Source: Heterodera schachtii | Taxonomy: Eukaryota; Nematoda; Chromadorea; Rhabditida; Heteroderidae | Length of the DNA stretch: 64,000 bases | NCBI GenBank assembly: GCA_023374025.1 | Contig: SIJG01000012.1 | Span: 1,846,503-1,910,502, forward strand | Reading direction: 5' to 3' | Part shown: positions 51,738-62,267 of the stretch, piece by piece | Layout of the letters: each line of letters starts with the position of its first letter | Position numbering within the stretch: position 1 is the first letter of the stretch | Notes under the pieces: generated by a model | What the model was told of the DNA's origin: nothing | The model's input: the letters and a program-made list of their open reading frames with translations, nothing else | The model's database searches: none | Program-made: the position numbers and the translations under genes

Positions 51738-51848
51738 ACCCTAAAAATCCTCTATTTTATTAAAAAAAAAGTAGCTCAAAGTCGCAAAATTTGGTCATTT
51801 TTTGGTGTAAATCTGTTAACAAATTGCACTCAAATAAAAAAAAATTTC

Positions 51849-51873
51849 TCGGCGGCGCCTATCGGCACCGCCG
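51849..51873 (+). repeat. Hairpin module copy 4
   Basis: Left arm CGGCGG (a T replaces the outermost C, leaving a T/G wobble), loop TATC, right arm CCGCCGG. It lies 137 bp after copy 3. Confidence 0.8.
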
Positions 51874-52363
51874 GAGCTCCAAAATTCCCTTTATTTTTTA
51901 AATTGAATCAAAAACCGTGAGTATTCTAAGAATTATAAAAATTTACAAAATACATTGCTATAAAAATTCATTATATTTATTTATCGAAAGGTTGGTCTAT
52001 TTGATATTTAACCGAAATTGTGGTGAAAAAATTTTTTGGAATTAAAAAAAAAATTTTGAAAAAACTTCGGCTTCGGCTTCGAAAACTTCGGGTTTTTTGG
52101 GCTTCGCCTTCGGCTTCGGCTTCGAGTGCTAAGCCGAGCTTCGCCCAGCCCTGATTCTTAGGGGGTGTATTTTCTGAAATTTTTTTGGGTCATACCTTAG
52201 GCACAAAAACAAACCCCGAAATAGGCAAAAACAGGCATTATAAAAGTCATCCTAGACACCCCAAACCAAGCGGAAGATGCTTTGCTTTTTTCGTGTTTTC
52301 TTTGCGTATTAAATGCGCAAAAATGTTAGGCATTTGTATAAAAAAGGAAGCCCTATCAATTAT

Positions 52364-55300
52364 TATTTCATTATTAAAAAAAGGATGACAATAAATAATA
52401 AATTGTAATTTCAAAATGAAAGAGCAATTTTTAAATAAATAATTTTCAGAGCGTTGTAAATTAAAGTTTTTATTTGGTCGAGAAAAGATTTCCGGGCCTG
52501 ACAATTTCTACTAAATATATTATAATTAATAATGTTAACGAAGCGAAGAGAAAACGCAAAAAAAATCAAATGGAAACATGATGATTTGAAAAAAATTTGA
52601 TGGTTTTTTATATAACGCCCTTAATGATGGGTTCTAATATAACGACATAGAACCATTCAAAATATATAAAAAACACAAATTTCAAAATAATCACATAATT
52701 TTTTGAGAACTGAAAATTCAATTCCACGTACTCGAAAATAGATTTAGATACCTTTAATTCTGTGTAATTACTTAAACAATTTGGAACCGTACCATGATGG
52801 AGAAGAGATGACATTCAAAACTCGAGTTAGAAAATAGAAGGAGAACTTAGAAATAAAGTAACCAAATAATATATAATGAATGATTCACATATTTAAAAAT
52901 TATATTGTAAATAGAGCAAAATTTAAAACATGAAAAAAAAATCAGTTGTGAAAAAATTCAACTTAAATTATTATTTATTTTTTAAATAAATATTTTAACA
53001 AAGATTCTAAGATGAGAAGTAATTTTAATTTTTTTCTTTAATTTTTATATTCTTCGGTATTTTTTACTTTATTTATTACTAGGTTTATGCACTTTTAAAT
53101 TAGATTTATTTAATTGAAAAATATTTATAATGATTAAAAATTTAATTCTAGAAATATTTTTGAAAAATTGTATCAAATTTATTAATTTTATGATTCTTTT
53201 TCTTAGTATTTCGTTTTTAAAACATTTCTTAAAAATACAATTAATGAATTTTATTTATTTTTTATTTAAGTATGTATACATTTTTTATAAATTATTTAAT
53301 AAATAATTTAAATTTTTCTTCAATTTTAAAATTGATTAAATCATTTTTTGTTTTTAAAAAGTTTTGCTTCTAAAATTACTTTTTTATTTTCTAATATTAC
53401 ATAAATTAACTCTTGTCGTAAAGCTAGCTTCTTTGTTCTGATTCTTAATAGGCGAATTAAAATTCAAATTTATTTCAAAATCAACCTTGCATATTTAGTT
53501 TGATAGTTTATTTATAAATTATTTAAAACTCATGCAAAAGAACTGTTAACTTTCTAATTTATCTGTTTTCGATTTTCGTATTCTGATTTATTATTTATTT
53601 TTAATTATAGATATTTTAATTATTGATTTGTGTTTTTTCTAGAATTAAGTATTAATTAGGATTTATTGTAGAATTAACTAATTTACTTATCTCGGTCTGT
53701 TCAAACGATAATTATTTCTGTGGTATTTCTATTTGCTTAAGATAAATTTATTCTTTTTTATTTGTTTGAGATTAATTTATCATTTTTTAAAATAAAATCA
53801 GAATTTGAAATTTTACACATTAAATACTAATTTAATTATTGCAAACCGATTATATTTCTTAGATTTTCATTAATCATTTTGTATGAAACCAAATTTGTCA
53901 TTTTTAAGAAGCCATTTCATTAAGGCAATAGAAGGACTTAAGATTTTAGCAGCAAATAGATTTTATTTCTACAGAAAATGCGTATTATAATTTTTTAAAT
54001 TTAGATACAATTTATAAGGCGTTTATAATTTGTAATTAATTTTTTTTTTTACACTCGCCACGTCTTTGGGAGTGACAGGCGCCACAACAGATAATAAAAT
54101 TTTTTCGAAATTATGTAACCAATAAGAAGATAAATATTATAATCAAATGATATGGTTTGGGTTCGAGGTTTTCCGATTTATTTGGTTTAAATAATTTTTT
54201 TCTAAAACAGTGTCCGTAAAATCCAAAATCTTTGTATTTCCATCTGTCCAACTGAATAAAGTTGGCATATTGTAAATGCTAGTAATTTTGTTTCATTTTG
54301 AGCTTTATTTAATTGCTAACCATCATTTTATATTTTATTTTTAATTTCCATAAAAATAGCAATATTGATTATATTATGTTAATAAATACATTTTATCTAC
54401 AATATTTTAATATTGTAAATCATTTCAATATTTGAACTATAATTTACACTATTTTATCAACTTCTAAGTTATTATTTTTTCTTTGAAAATTTTTAATTTT
54501 TTAAAAATGAAGAATGTTAAATTTTTTTAAATCAAACTCGAATAGCATAGAAAGATTTTCAAAATAAAATTTGTCGAATAATTATAGTATTTTGTTCTTA
54601 ATAAGAATCTGAAAATTTACATAAAATATTTGAAAATTTTTCTCTTTGTTTATTTGCTTATTTAGTTCGCTAGTAGGTTGACTGTGATATAGAAATATTT
54701 TTTATTAAAGCTTGCTGAATAGTTTGTAAATAAATTTCAATTTAGTTTATATTTTTTAAATTCATTTATTTTTATTATACATTTTATTAATCTTTAATAC
54801 CAAAAATACATCTTCACGCTGCCTGCACAAGTGTGGAAGTGGTAAGCAATTTGTGAATATAAAAAATCTTTCTCTCAACAATTCAAATCTGCAAATTTTT
54901 TATTTTTAAATTTATTTTTATTTCTTAGGTAGAACAATTATTAATTAAATTTTTTAATAAAAATTGCTAAATTTTTAAAATTTTATTTCTTTCAATTTTA
55001 TTTTATTTATTTTTCTATTAAAATAACATTGTTTAATATTGGTTTTATTTTCTTTATATTGATCGCCTTATTTGTAAAATTTAACATAAATTAAAAAATA
55101 AAAGCAAAAGAATCAGTAGATAAATGTTTATTCAAATTTTATTTTATACCTAAAGCCTTGAATGTTTTTATGCTGATGAAATAATGAAACAATTAATTTA
55201 ATTTAAAAAATTATTTGTTATTTTTATTATCTTTTGAAATTAATGCTAAATACGGTTAAATTATTTTTAAGATAATTTAAAGAAAAATAAATAATTAAAA

Positions 55301-55835
55301 TATTAATCATCGCATTCAACTCCTGATACTTTCAGGTGCCAATTTGCATGAGTGAACAGAATTGTTGTCATGGAAACAAAATCAATTCGTTTTTTTTCAA
55401 TTTTATTTTGTTTATGGCCGTTTTGTAAGCAATTATTATTTTGTCAAGAAATAAATTTTTATTTCTTATTTATTTAATTTTTTAAATTAATAATATATTT
55501 TATATCTCAAAATCCTATTTTTTGTTTTTTAATGTTATGGTAATTTATTTGATTAAATTTATGTTTTTGTAAAATATTTTCTTTAGTTTTGCGTCGATTG
55601 ATTTGTCCGATAAAATTGAAATTGTCAATTTATAAATTATTTTATTTAAATGATTTTTTCTTTATATTTATTTTTTTTTAATAATTTTTTTTATAATCAT
55701 TTTAAAATGTTTAAAATTATTGGCTATCAAAAGTCTAATAAATTTGATATTTAAAGTGATTTAAAGTTTTATTTTCTTTTAAAAATATCTAAAAATAAAG
55801 TTTTATTTTATTTCAACCAAACATATTATTAATCT
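52364..55835. other. A+T-rich DNA; start of a zone of diverged duplications
   Basis: No recognised gene. The stretch about 53580-53960 (TAGATATTTTAAT..., TTATCTCGGT..., TAATCATTTTGTATGAAA, then AAGAAGCCATTTCATTAAGG) has diverged counterparts at 56090-56420 and 58290-58410, which suggests old segmental duplication. Confidence 0.4.
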
Positions 55836-55961
55836 TCACACTTGGCTCAGAAAAACGGTCGTGGTCGTGCCTTTTGCTGCTTCCAGCCCGCTGCCATTGT
55901 TCTTCCTCTTGGAAGTGAAGCAGGCGGAGACTTTCATGCCACAGATGACACAACTCCTCAT
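55836..55961 (-). CDS. Small ORF with paired cysteines, 41 aa, unidentified
   Basis: ATG at 55959-55961 (RC), TGA at 55836-55838. It reads MRSCVICGMKVSACFTSKRK, then NNGSGLEAAKGTT. A CxxC pair near the start recalls the first half of a zinc finger, but no partner residues follow. The island 55840-55965 has markedly higher G+C than its flanks. It may be an exon of a larger gene; no acceptor site is convincing. Confidence 0.25.
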   Translation of the reverse strand: MRSCVICGMKVSACFTSKRKNNGSGLEAAKGTTTTVFLSQV

Positions 55962-57330
55962 GGGCAAAGAAATATTTTTATCATTATTATTTAATCTTTA
56001 ATTCGCTTTTCTTTATCTTTCTATTTTTATTATTTTCTTGGTTACCTTGCTTTTTGTTTTACGTATTCTTATTTCACATTTATTTTATTTTTTATTCATA
56101 GATATTTTAATATTAATTAAAATTTATTGAAAATTAAATTATTTGTTTATCTTGGTTTTTGACTATGTTGTGTAAATTTATATATGTGGCGATTCCATTC
56201 GTATAGGATAATAATTTAATCTTTTTTAATTTGTTTTTGATTAATTCCTCATCATTTTTAAAACTGAATCAAAATGTTTTTTTAATTTATTATATATTAA
56301 TTTTATTCTTGCGAGCCGTTTATGTTTCTTTGATCTTCATTAATCTTAATCATGATAATTTAGCCATGAAACGTAATATGCTTCTCGTTGCTGCACATTT
56401 GTATAACAACCATAGAACATGCGTATTTTTTGATTTTGCATTTATTTTTAATAAGTTTTATGTATTATTTTTATAAATTTTTTTAGTTATTTTTAAATCT
56501 TTTTGTCTCAAATTTTATTAAAAAAATTTTATTTCTTAGATTTAAATCAATAATTTTAAGCATTTTATTAAGATCAAATCCCGGGCCTTACATCAATTTT
56601 GTTCGTCCTTATTCATTTTTATTAAGAAAAATTTCTTTTTTCATTAAGAATTCCTTAATTGAGTTCTTAGTTATTCCTATTTTGTATTTATTACTAATAT
56701 TATTCTAGTTATAATTTTATTGCATTTTTATTTTTATTTATAACTTTTTTTCATTTTCTCGGCATAATCGTAAAACTGAATATATTCTCCACTTTAAAAT
56801 TTTTTTAATGAATTTATCTTTTTTTTCTGTTATCTTTAATTAAATTTTTGTTTTTTCTTGTAATTATTTATTATCATAATTTATCTTTTAATGCTTTTGA
56901 CACAGTAGGCAACATATTATTAAAGTTTTTGTTTTCCTTAATAGATTAATATGATTGTTTTGAAATTTTATATTGGCATTTTTATAAAACTTTCTAAATG
57001 ATCAAAAGAATTTTCTTCTATCTTCATTTTGTAAAATTTATTTTTCATTTATTATTAATTCATTACTGCGAGAATAGAACAGCAAATATTTTGTTTTAAT
57101 TTTAGATTTTATTTTTAAAGTATTTTATTTATTTTTTAAAGAGAATAAAAATTTTATGTTTAATTAATTTTTTAAAATGCTTTTTTCATTATCTTATTCT
57201 AAAGTAATTTGTTTAAATTATTAGAATTAACAATTTTATATATTTATTTTTTGATATTTATTACTTTTAATAATGTATCATAACTGTTACATTGCGTCTA
57301 TTCGTGAAGGCATTTGCGCCGTGTTATAAT
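55962..57330. other. A+T-rich DNA
   Basis: No recognised gene. Contains the second of the diverged duplicated segments (about 56090-56420). The 81-codon frame near 56231-56476 is unsupported. Confidence 0.4.
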
Positions 57331-57589
57331 TAGGGTTACACGGGTCCGGGTACCCGACCGGGTCCTAGACCCGGATACCCGGTTTTTTCACTACCCGGAC
57401 CCGGACCCGGACTCGGTTTTTTGAAAATCCAATACCCGGTACCCGACCCGGTAGGTCCGGGTCCAACCGGGTCCAAAAGTACACTGGTAAGAATGGGGGT
57501 CTGGATCAAATTGTTAACCAAAGTTGGAGGAAAGGAAAATTTTTTTTAAATTAAATTAAGATTTATTTCAAAAATGAGTAATTAATTTC

Positions 57590-57660
57590 TCCTGTGGCTT
57601 AGTGGTTAATCTTTTGGATTCTGTTTCCTGTTTCTCAGGTTCACTTCTTTCTCATAGCGA
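57590..57660 (+). repeat. tRNA-like module, diverged
   Basis: TGTGGCTTAGTGGTTAATC resembles box A and TCTCAGGTTCACTTC a box B, about 40 nt apart. It is more diverged from the modules at 5633 and 51511 and could be an independent capture. Confidence 0.4.
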
Positions 57661-57971
57661 TCTCTTTTATATATTTTTTTAAGATTTTTGCATTTCATAA
57701 ATCAATAATTTTAAATAAAATTACTTTCTGCTTTAATAAATAAATTTTAAAAAAATGTTGATTTAATTTTTATACAATATCAAAATAATAAATTTTGAAA
57801 GAAAAATAGCATTTTTGCATAAATTTTCGATTTTCCTTGTTGGTGCCCCTCTAAAATCTACCTCATCCATATTTTCGTAAATATTTCGCTAAATTTTTCC
57901 GAAAGCCCACAAAACTACTAATTTTTTGTTGAAAATCTGCTAAAAATATGGCCAAAATTCCCAATTTTTTC

Positions 57972-57997
57972 CCGGCGGCGCCTGTCGGCACCGCCGG
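57972..57997 (+). repeat. Hairpin module copy 5 (intact)
   Basis: Arms CCGGCGG and CCGCCGG, inner GCC/GGC, tetraloop TGTC: a full 7+3-bp hairpin with one C/A mismatch between the two stems. Confidence 0.85.
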
Positions 57998-58279
57998 ACT
58001 AGAAATTTTTATTTTTCATAAAAAATTGGCTCAAAATTTAGTTATTTTTTGGACAAAATATGTTACAAATCGCATTAGGAATTACAAAATAAATTCATGG
58101 TTGCCCCTAAGTATAAGCTTTTATTGTTAAGAAAAAATTGCCTAATTTGAAAAAAATAAATATTTTTGGATTTTTTCAGGACCCGGTTGGACCCGATACC
58201 CGGACCGGACCCGGTTTAAAATCTTGGACCCGGACCCGGACCCGATTTTTCCCCAAATACCCGGACCCGTGTAACCCTA

Positions 58280-58717
58280 GTTATAATTTATTTGGTTTTC
58301 TTTAATCATTTTGTATGAAAGCTTATTTTTTTATTTATTTTAAGTATATATTATTTTTATTTTTAACTTTTAAGAAGCTGTTTTATTAAAGCAATAAAAG
58401 GATTTTAGATCAAATAAATTCTTAATTTTTTTAATTACAGTAATTGCTTGGTTTTATGTTTTTTAAATTTAGTAAAAAATTTACAAGGTTTATATTTGCT
58501 TTTTTAAATTATGTGATTTTTCTTCAGCAAGTCAGTGATTCGTTATTTATATGTATGCGGCCACGCGCGGCTCAACCAGTCATAAAAGATTTCCCCTTAT
58601 TATCTTTAAAATATTTTTACTTTTTATTTAAGAACGCCTTAATTAATTAATTAAAAAAACGTTTCTATAAATATAATGCTTCAAACGATATTAATAATTT
58701 TGTTTTATCGTTGATAC
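58280..58717. other. A+T-rich DNA
   Basis: Contains the third diverged duplicated segment (about 58290-58410) and a short higher-G+C spot at 58550-58590 (GCGGCCACGCGCGGCTCAAC) with no identified feature. Confidence 0.4.
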
Positions 58718-58878
58718 TAGAGACCGGACAAGAGGGTCGGTCGGTCGGTTTCGGTTAAAAACCGAAAAAAACCGAAACCGAAAAATAAACGAAAAACTCA
58801 AAAATTTCTCGGTCGGTTTTTTTCGGTCAAAAACCGAAACCGAAAAATACCGAAAAAAACCGACCGATCCGATCTCTA
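58718..58878. mobile_element. Miniature hAT-type element, 161 bp
   Basis: Ends TAGAGACCGGA and TCCGATCTCTA (one mismatch) with 8-bp flanks GTTGATAC (58710-58717) and GTTGGTAC (58879-58886), 7 of 8 identical. The interior is almost wholly short ACCGAAA / GGTCGG units in both orientations, so the whole element can fold on itself. The terminal 11 bp equal those of the 644-bp element at 31403, so both were probably moved by the same transposase. Confidence 0.88.
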
Positions 58879-59060
58879 GTTGGTACAATATACTTTTAAT
58901 TTAAAACTTTTAATTTAGCCCTTCAATAAAGATTAAGTAAGATGTAAATTATTTATTTAAAAAAATTATGAATATAGTTTAAATTTAATAATAAAACGGA
59001 AAATATTTTTAAAAGTTTAAATGTTATCTTATATAGAATAATAATTAAGTATGCATTTCT
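58879..59060. other. A+T-rich spacer
   Basis: Nothing recognised. Confidence 0.5.
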
Positions 59061-59174
59061 TTATTGCGTTTTTAATACTTTTTGCAATTCTTGCATCTGT
59101 TCTTGCGTCCATGTTGTCTGTACTGTGAGGCCTTTCCGATTTCTTCTCACTTCTCGCAGCAAGGCGGTTAAAAA
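59061..59174 (-). CDS. Exon-like ORF, 37 aa, unidentified
   Basis: Runs on - from just after a TGA (59175-59177) to TAA at 59061-59063. It reads LTALLREVRRNRKGLTVQTT then WTQEQMQELQKVLKTQ: charged, helix-forming, and in an island of higher G+C. There is no ATG, so it would be a 3' exon. The acceptor site is not obvious and I recognise no family. Confidence 0.25.
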   Translation of the reverse strand, partial: FLTALLREVRRNRKGLTVQTTWTQEQMQELQKVLKTQ

Positions 59175-59391
59175 TCATTTTTACTTGTATTTAAATTAGT
59201 ACCGTATTATTCCATCCAGTATAGTCTTTCTTTTGGGTTCCTTCCTTAATTTTTTTTTAAATTAATATGGAAATTTTTTTAGATTTGAATCTTTTATACA
59301 TACATTTATATTTATATGCTTAATTATAAAATGCCGGAGGTGACATTTAATTTAAATTTGTTTTATTTTGAAAAATATGTTTTTTTAATTA

Positions 59392-59476
59392 TTATGATTG
59401 ATTGAAATCTTGCTCTAGTTGCAATATAGCTTAAGGAACATGCTGCTTGGTCAGTAAATCACATTTTTTGTATTCA
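59392..59476 (-). pseudogene. Decayed copy of the 60.9/62.3-kb exon
   Basis: After an acceptor-like ATCAG (CAG at 59477-59479) the - strand reads EYKKCDLLTKQHVP, a stop, then AILQLEQDFNQS and TAA. This aligns loosely with the start (EYQK, LLT) and end (L-L-D-N-Q) of the two intact copies. Similarity is weak and the internal stop argues for decay. Confidence 0.3.
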
Positions 59477-60744
59477 CTGATACTTTTTTAAATTAATTTT
59501 AATTAACAATTTATTTTTCTCTCCTTATTCATAATATTTTTAATATAATGCTAAAAAATTTTAATTTAGATAGAACTGGGTTTGGTTCTTTAATTCAATT
59601 CTTGTTTATTATTAACGATTATTAAAAGGATACGTAAATAAATTCTTTAAATGAAATGTTATTTAATTAATCATTTCAAAAAATTATTTGTTTAATGCTT
59701 TTTTGTTATAAATGATATTTGTGAGAATAATAAAAAATATTTTATTCAAATTAATTTAACACCCACCCTTTAAATAATTATTTTTGTTTTTAATTTTAAA
59801 TAATGTTACATTTATTTAGGCTATTATAATTTATTGAAGCGCATTGTTTAATTATTTTCATTATTTTCTTTGACGGACCATAAATTGCTATTTATCTTAT
59901 CCTTTTTGCCAAAATATCTTTTTGGCCCCCTACACGTGTAGTCGAAACCTTTCAGTTGGCCATATTTTATAATTCTTTCGTTTGACATTTAATTTTGTCA
60001 TTTTTTAAAATAATTTCTTGTTTAAAATTTTACATTATCAAATATTTTTTAATGAAAACTTTATTATAAATGATTTTTTGGTGTATGATTTACGTATTTA
60101 AAGATCTTGGTTCCATTATTTTATGCATTACATTAATTTAATGAATTATTTCTTGAATTTTTTTATGTAAATATTTAGAGGCGACGCATGTTTTTTTAAT
60201 GAATTTTTAATGAAGAGATTTAAAACTTTTTGAATGCTTTTGTTTTTAAGAAATGATTTCAAATAACTTTTTTGTATTTTTCTAAAATAATAAAAAAAAA
60301 TTCAGTTAACTCAATAAAAAGTATTCCTAAACATTAGTTTTTTTTAAATTGTATATTTTTAATACTGACGAAAATATTTATTCATTCATTTTAGTTCCAT
60401 AAATAAATCAAATATATTTATTTCATTTGATTAATATCAAATACATAACAAATTATACCAATTTATATTACAATAAGTAAGACGATTTTTTCGCTAGTTG
60501 TATTATATGTTTATTTTAATGTATGTTATAAAATATATTGATATCAACACTCTATGCATTTAAATTGTTTTCAATTTTTTGGTAAATATTTTAAAATACG
60601 AAATTAAAAAACGATACAGAAATTATATTTGTAATAAATGCTTTGCAGCTGTTCATTTTCTTATAATCTATATAAATAACCTATGAGCTACTTTTTTTTT
60701 TTTTTTTTTTTTGTAGCTTTGAATATGGTAAAAGAAAATTGCGT

Positions 60745-60855
60745 TTAAGGATAATAATGCCTTTTTGAATATAACGTCGGTTTCCGTTTCCTAGCTAGAT
60801 TCATTAATGCAACTGCTGTTGTCGTGGCTGTTATCAGATTTATTTTTATTATCAT
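60745..60855 (-). CDS. Small ORF downstream of the duplicated exon, 36 aa
   Basis: ATG at 60853-60855 (RC), TAA at 60745-60747, reading MIIKINLITATTTAVALMNL then ARKRKPTLYSKRHYYP. It follows the exon at 60887-60977 on the same strand. If GTAAAC at about 60896-60901 is used as a donor and GATAACAG just before GCCACG as an acceptor, this could instead be the next exon. Unidentified. Confidence 0.2.
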   Translation of the reverse strand: MIIKINLITATTTAVALMNLARKRKPTLYSKRHYYP

Positions 60856-60864
60856 TTATTTTGA

Positions 60865-61125
60865 AAATATTTATTTATTATTATTATTATTGTTGGTTTA
60901 CATCCAGCTTGAGTAACAACTGCGTACCATAACATGCAACCTTTTCTTCAGGAACAGTCAATAATTTCTGGTATTCTCTAAGAGATTTTAATTAATTAAT
61001 TTAACAATAGTATTTTTCTCTCATTATTCATAATGCTTTTATTTAATTATAATTAAAAAATTTTTAATTCAAATAGAATAAAAAATAGAATGAAAACAAA
61101 TCATTTTATTTCTTTTTTCTGTGTA
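60865..61125. repeat. Direct repeat of ~250 bp, copy A
   Basis: Includes the exon-like segment 60887-60977 and the adjoining ATTTTTCTCTCATTATTCA, AATTCAAATAGAATAAAAA and ACAAATCATTTTATTTCTT text. It recurs in the same orientation at 62268-62505 with roughly 90% identity by eye. Confidence 0.9.
60887..60977 (-). CDS. Exon-like segment, copy A, of an unidentified duplicated gene
   Basis: On the minus strand, after a pyrimidine-ended acceptor TCTCTTAG (AG at 60978-60979), the frame reads EYQKLLTVPEEKVACYGTQL, then LLKLDVNQQ, and stops at TAA 60887-60889. A run of AATAATAAATAAATA follows and contains the poly(A)-like AATAAA. The other copy (62281-62371) keeps the same frame with mostly synonymous or conservative changes, which is the best coding evidence in the window outside transposons. 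The upstream exons are not found. No family is recognised; a helical C-terminus is all that can be said. Confidence 0.45.
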
Positions 61126-61250
61126 ATATAGCGTTGAGCCCGACCCCACGGGGGTCAAAATTTTGTGGGCCGGGGTTTATTGGAGGGCACACGTCAGGTT
61201 AAAAATTACGGGGACCGGTGACCCCGATCGGGGAATGAACAATTTTTTAT
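61126..61250. repeat. G+C-rich MITE-end-like block
   Basis: TAGCGTTGAGCCCGACCCCA at 61130 onward fits the YARNG rule and resembles the G+C-rich ends of the 43.3-kb element, with ACGGGGACCGGTGACCCCGA further on. No partner TIR is seen before 62.3 kb, so this is a truncated element or chance. It starts exactly where copy A of the direct repeat ends. Confidence 0.35.
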
Positions 61251-61719
61251 TTTAACAAAAAACGAGTTTTTATTTTTTAATGCTCATAAAACTGTTTTCT
61301 TCACTTTAATCATCGATTTTTTCGTTGGCACAATTAAAAGTGAGTTAAGTTGGAATTTAGACATATATGGATTCAGGGGGAGAGTCAAACAAAAATATAA
61401 TATTATCAATATGCGGCGAAATTTTTTTAGACATTGCAATATTAGCCTTTAAGATTAAACTAAAAAAATAACAAATAATTGTAACAATATAAAAAAAAAT
61501 TAATTAAGATCATATATTTCATGACTTAATTTTTCATAACACGTTTCGTAAATCCGTCAATGGGTTCGAAAAAAAATGTAACACATAAAATTCATAACTT
61601 GGATCAAATTAAACCAAATTAATATTTCGTGTATCATTTAAAAGCTTTAATTGATCTCTATCAGAATATGATTTTCAAAATTTTTCCCTAAATATAAAAA
61701 AAGTTATAAAGCATGGAAT

Positions 61720-61819
61720 CCGCCAAAGGGTATAAAAACAAAAAATCTGACAATAAAAATTCATAACTTAAGTTTGAATTTTTTTTGTGTCACAATTTTT
61801 GTTTTATACCCCTTGGCGG
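61720..61819. repeat. Short inverted repeat (hairpin)
   Basis: CCGCCAAAGGGTATAAAAAC onward (61720-61752) pairs with 61788-61819 (GTTTTATACCCCTTGGCGG at its end). The loop is about 35 nt. The function is unknown; it may be the core of a small MITE. Confidence 0.7.
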
Positions 61820-61914
61820 AAAAAATATTGCAAAACCCAATTGCATTTAGGTAATAATTCATTTTTTCTTATGTACGTCACAAATTTTCAAAAAAAAAAT
61901 TTTTCAGAGACAAT

Positions 61915-62070
61915 TTTCTATGGGAAAATCAGAAAAGATCCACGGTTTGGATAAATCCTCTCTACCCTTTCCCCGGTTTGACAGCCCCCCAGGCCCTATT
62001 TTAGACTGTTTGCCTCTAAAATTGGGGGTTCCCTTTTGTTTGTCATTTGACCACTATTTTTCCGTTTTGC
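61915..62070. other. Higher-G+C island, unidentified
   Basis: Contains TACCCTTTCCCCGGTTTGAC and GGGGGTTCCCTTTTGTTTG. An open frame of 80 codons on + (61920-62162) matches no family known to me. Possibly repeat-derived. Confidence 0.3.
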
Positions 62071-62267
62071 TTTTTTTGAAAATTTTTGTGAAAAAACTTT
62101 CAAAAAAATCTTCCCAAAACTACCCTAAAAATTTAAAAGTGTTTAACCGGCTTTTATATTGAATCATTTTAATTCATTTTGTTGAGAAATAATATTATGT
62201 TAGATAAATAATTATTATTTTTGTGCCTTAAAAATAAAAATTTTCACTAAAATTATTAATTTAAAAT

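Larger units (their letters stand above)
51287..52153. mobile_element. hAT-type MITE (CAGGGCTGGGCGAA ends), 867 bp, nested
   Basis: 14-bp TIR CAGGGCTGGGCGAA, perfect at both ends, with perfect 8-bp duplications ATTCTTAG (51279-51286 and 52154-52161). Next to the TIRs are arrays of the hexamer CTTCGG, facing inward from both ends. The interior has a tRNA-like module (51511-51578) and two hairpin modules. It inserted into the older element 50979-52355, so it is the younger of the two. Confidence 0.95.
50979..52355. mobile_element. hAT-type MITE (TAGGGCTTC ends), host of a nested insertion
   Basis: The ends TAGGGCTTC(T)TTTT and its complement AAAAAGGAAGCCCTA lie inside perfect 8-bp duplications TCAATTAT (50971-50978 and 52356-52363). 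Removing the nested element and one of its duplications leaves about 502 bp, made of AAAAATCGCGAAATAGGCAC-type repeats in both halves. Similar text occurs at 40540-40640. No coding capacity. Confidence 0.9.
57331..58279. mobile_element. hAT-type MITE (TAGGGTTACACGGG ends), 949 bp
   Basis: TIRs of 22 bp (TAGGGTTACACGGGTCCGGG then TA) match exactly, with perfect 8-bp duplications GTTATAAT (57323-57330 and 58280-58287). Next to the TIRs are dense ACCCGG/CCGGGT arrays. The interior has a tRNA-like module (57590-57660) and one intact hairpin module. There is no transposase; Gly/Pro-rich frames here are produced by the repeats. Confidence 0.95.

Noticed and set aside
60692..60712. Long poly(T) tract as a retrotransposon tail
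   Set aside because: No retrotransposon body or target duplication accompanies it; a simple homopolymer is sufficient.
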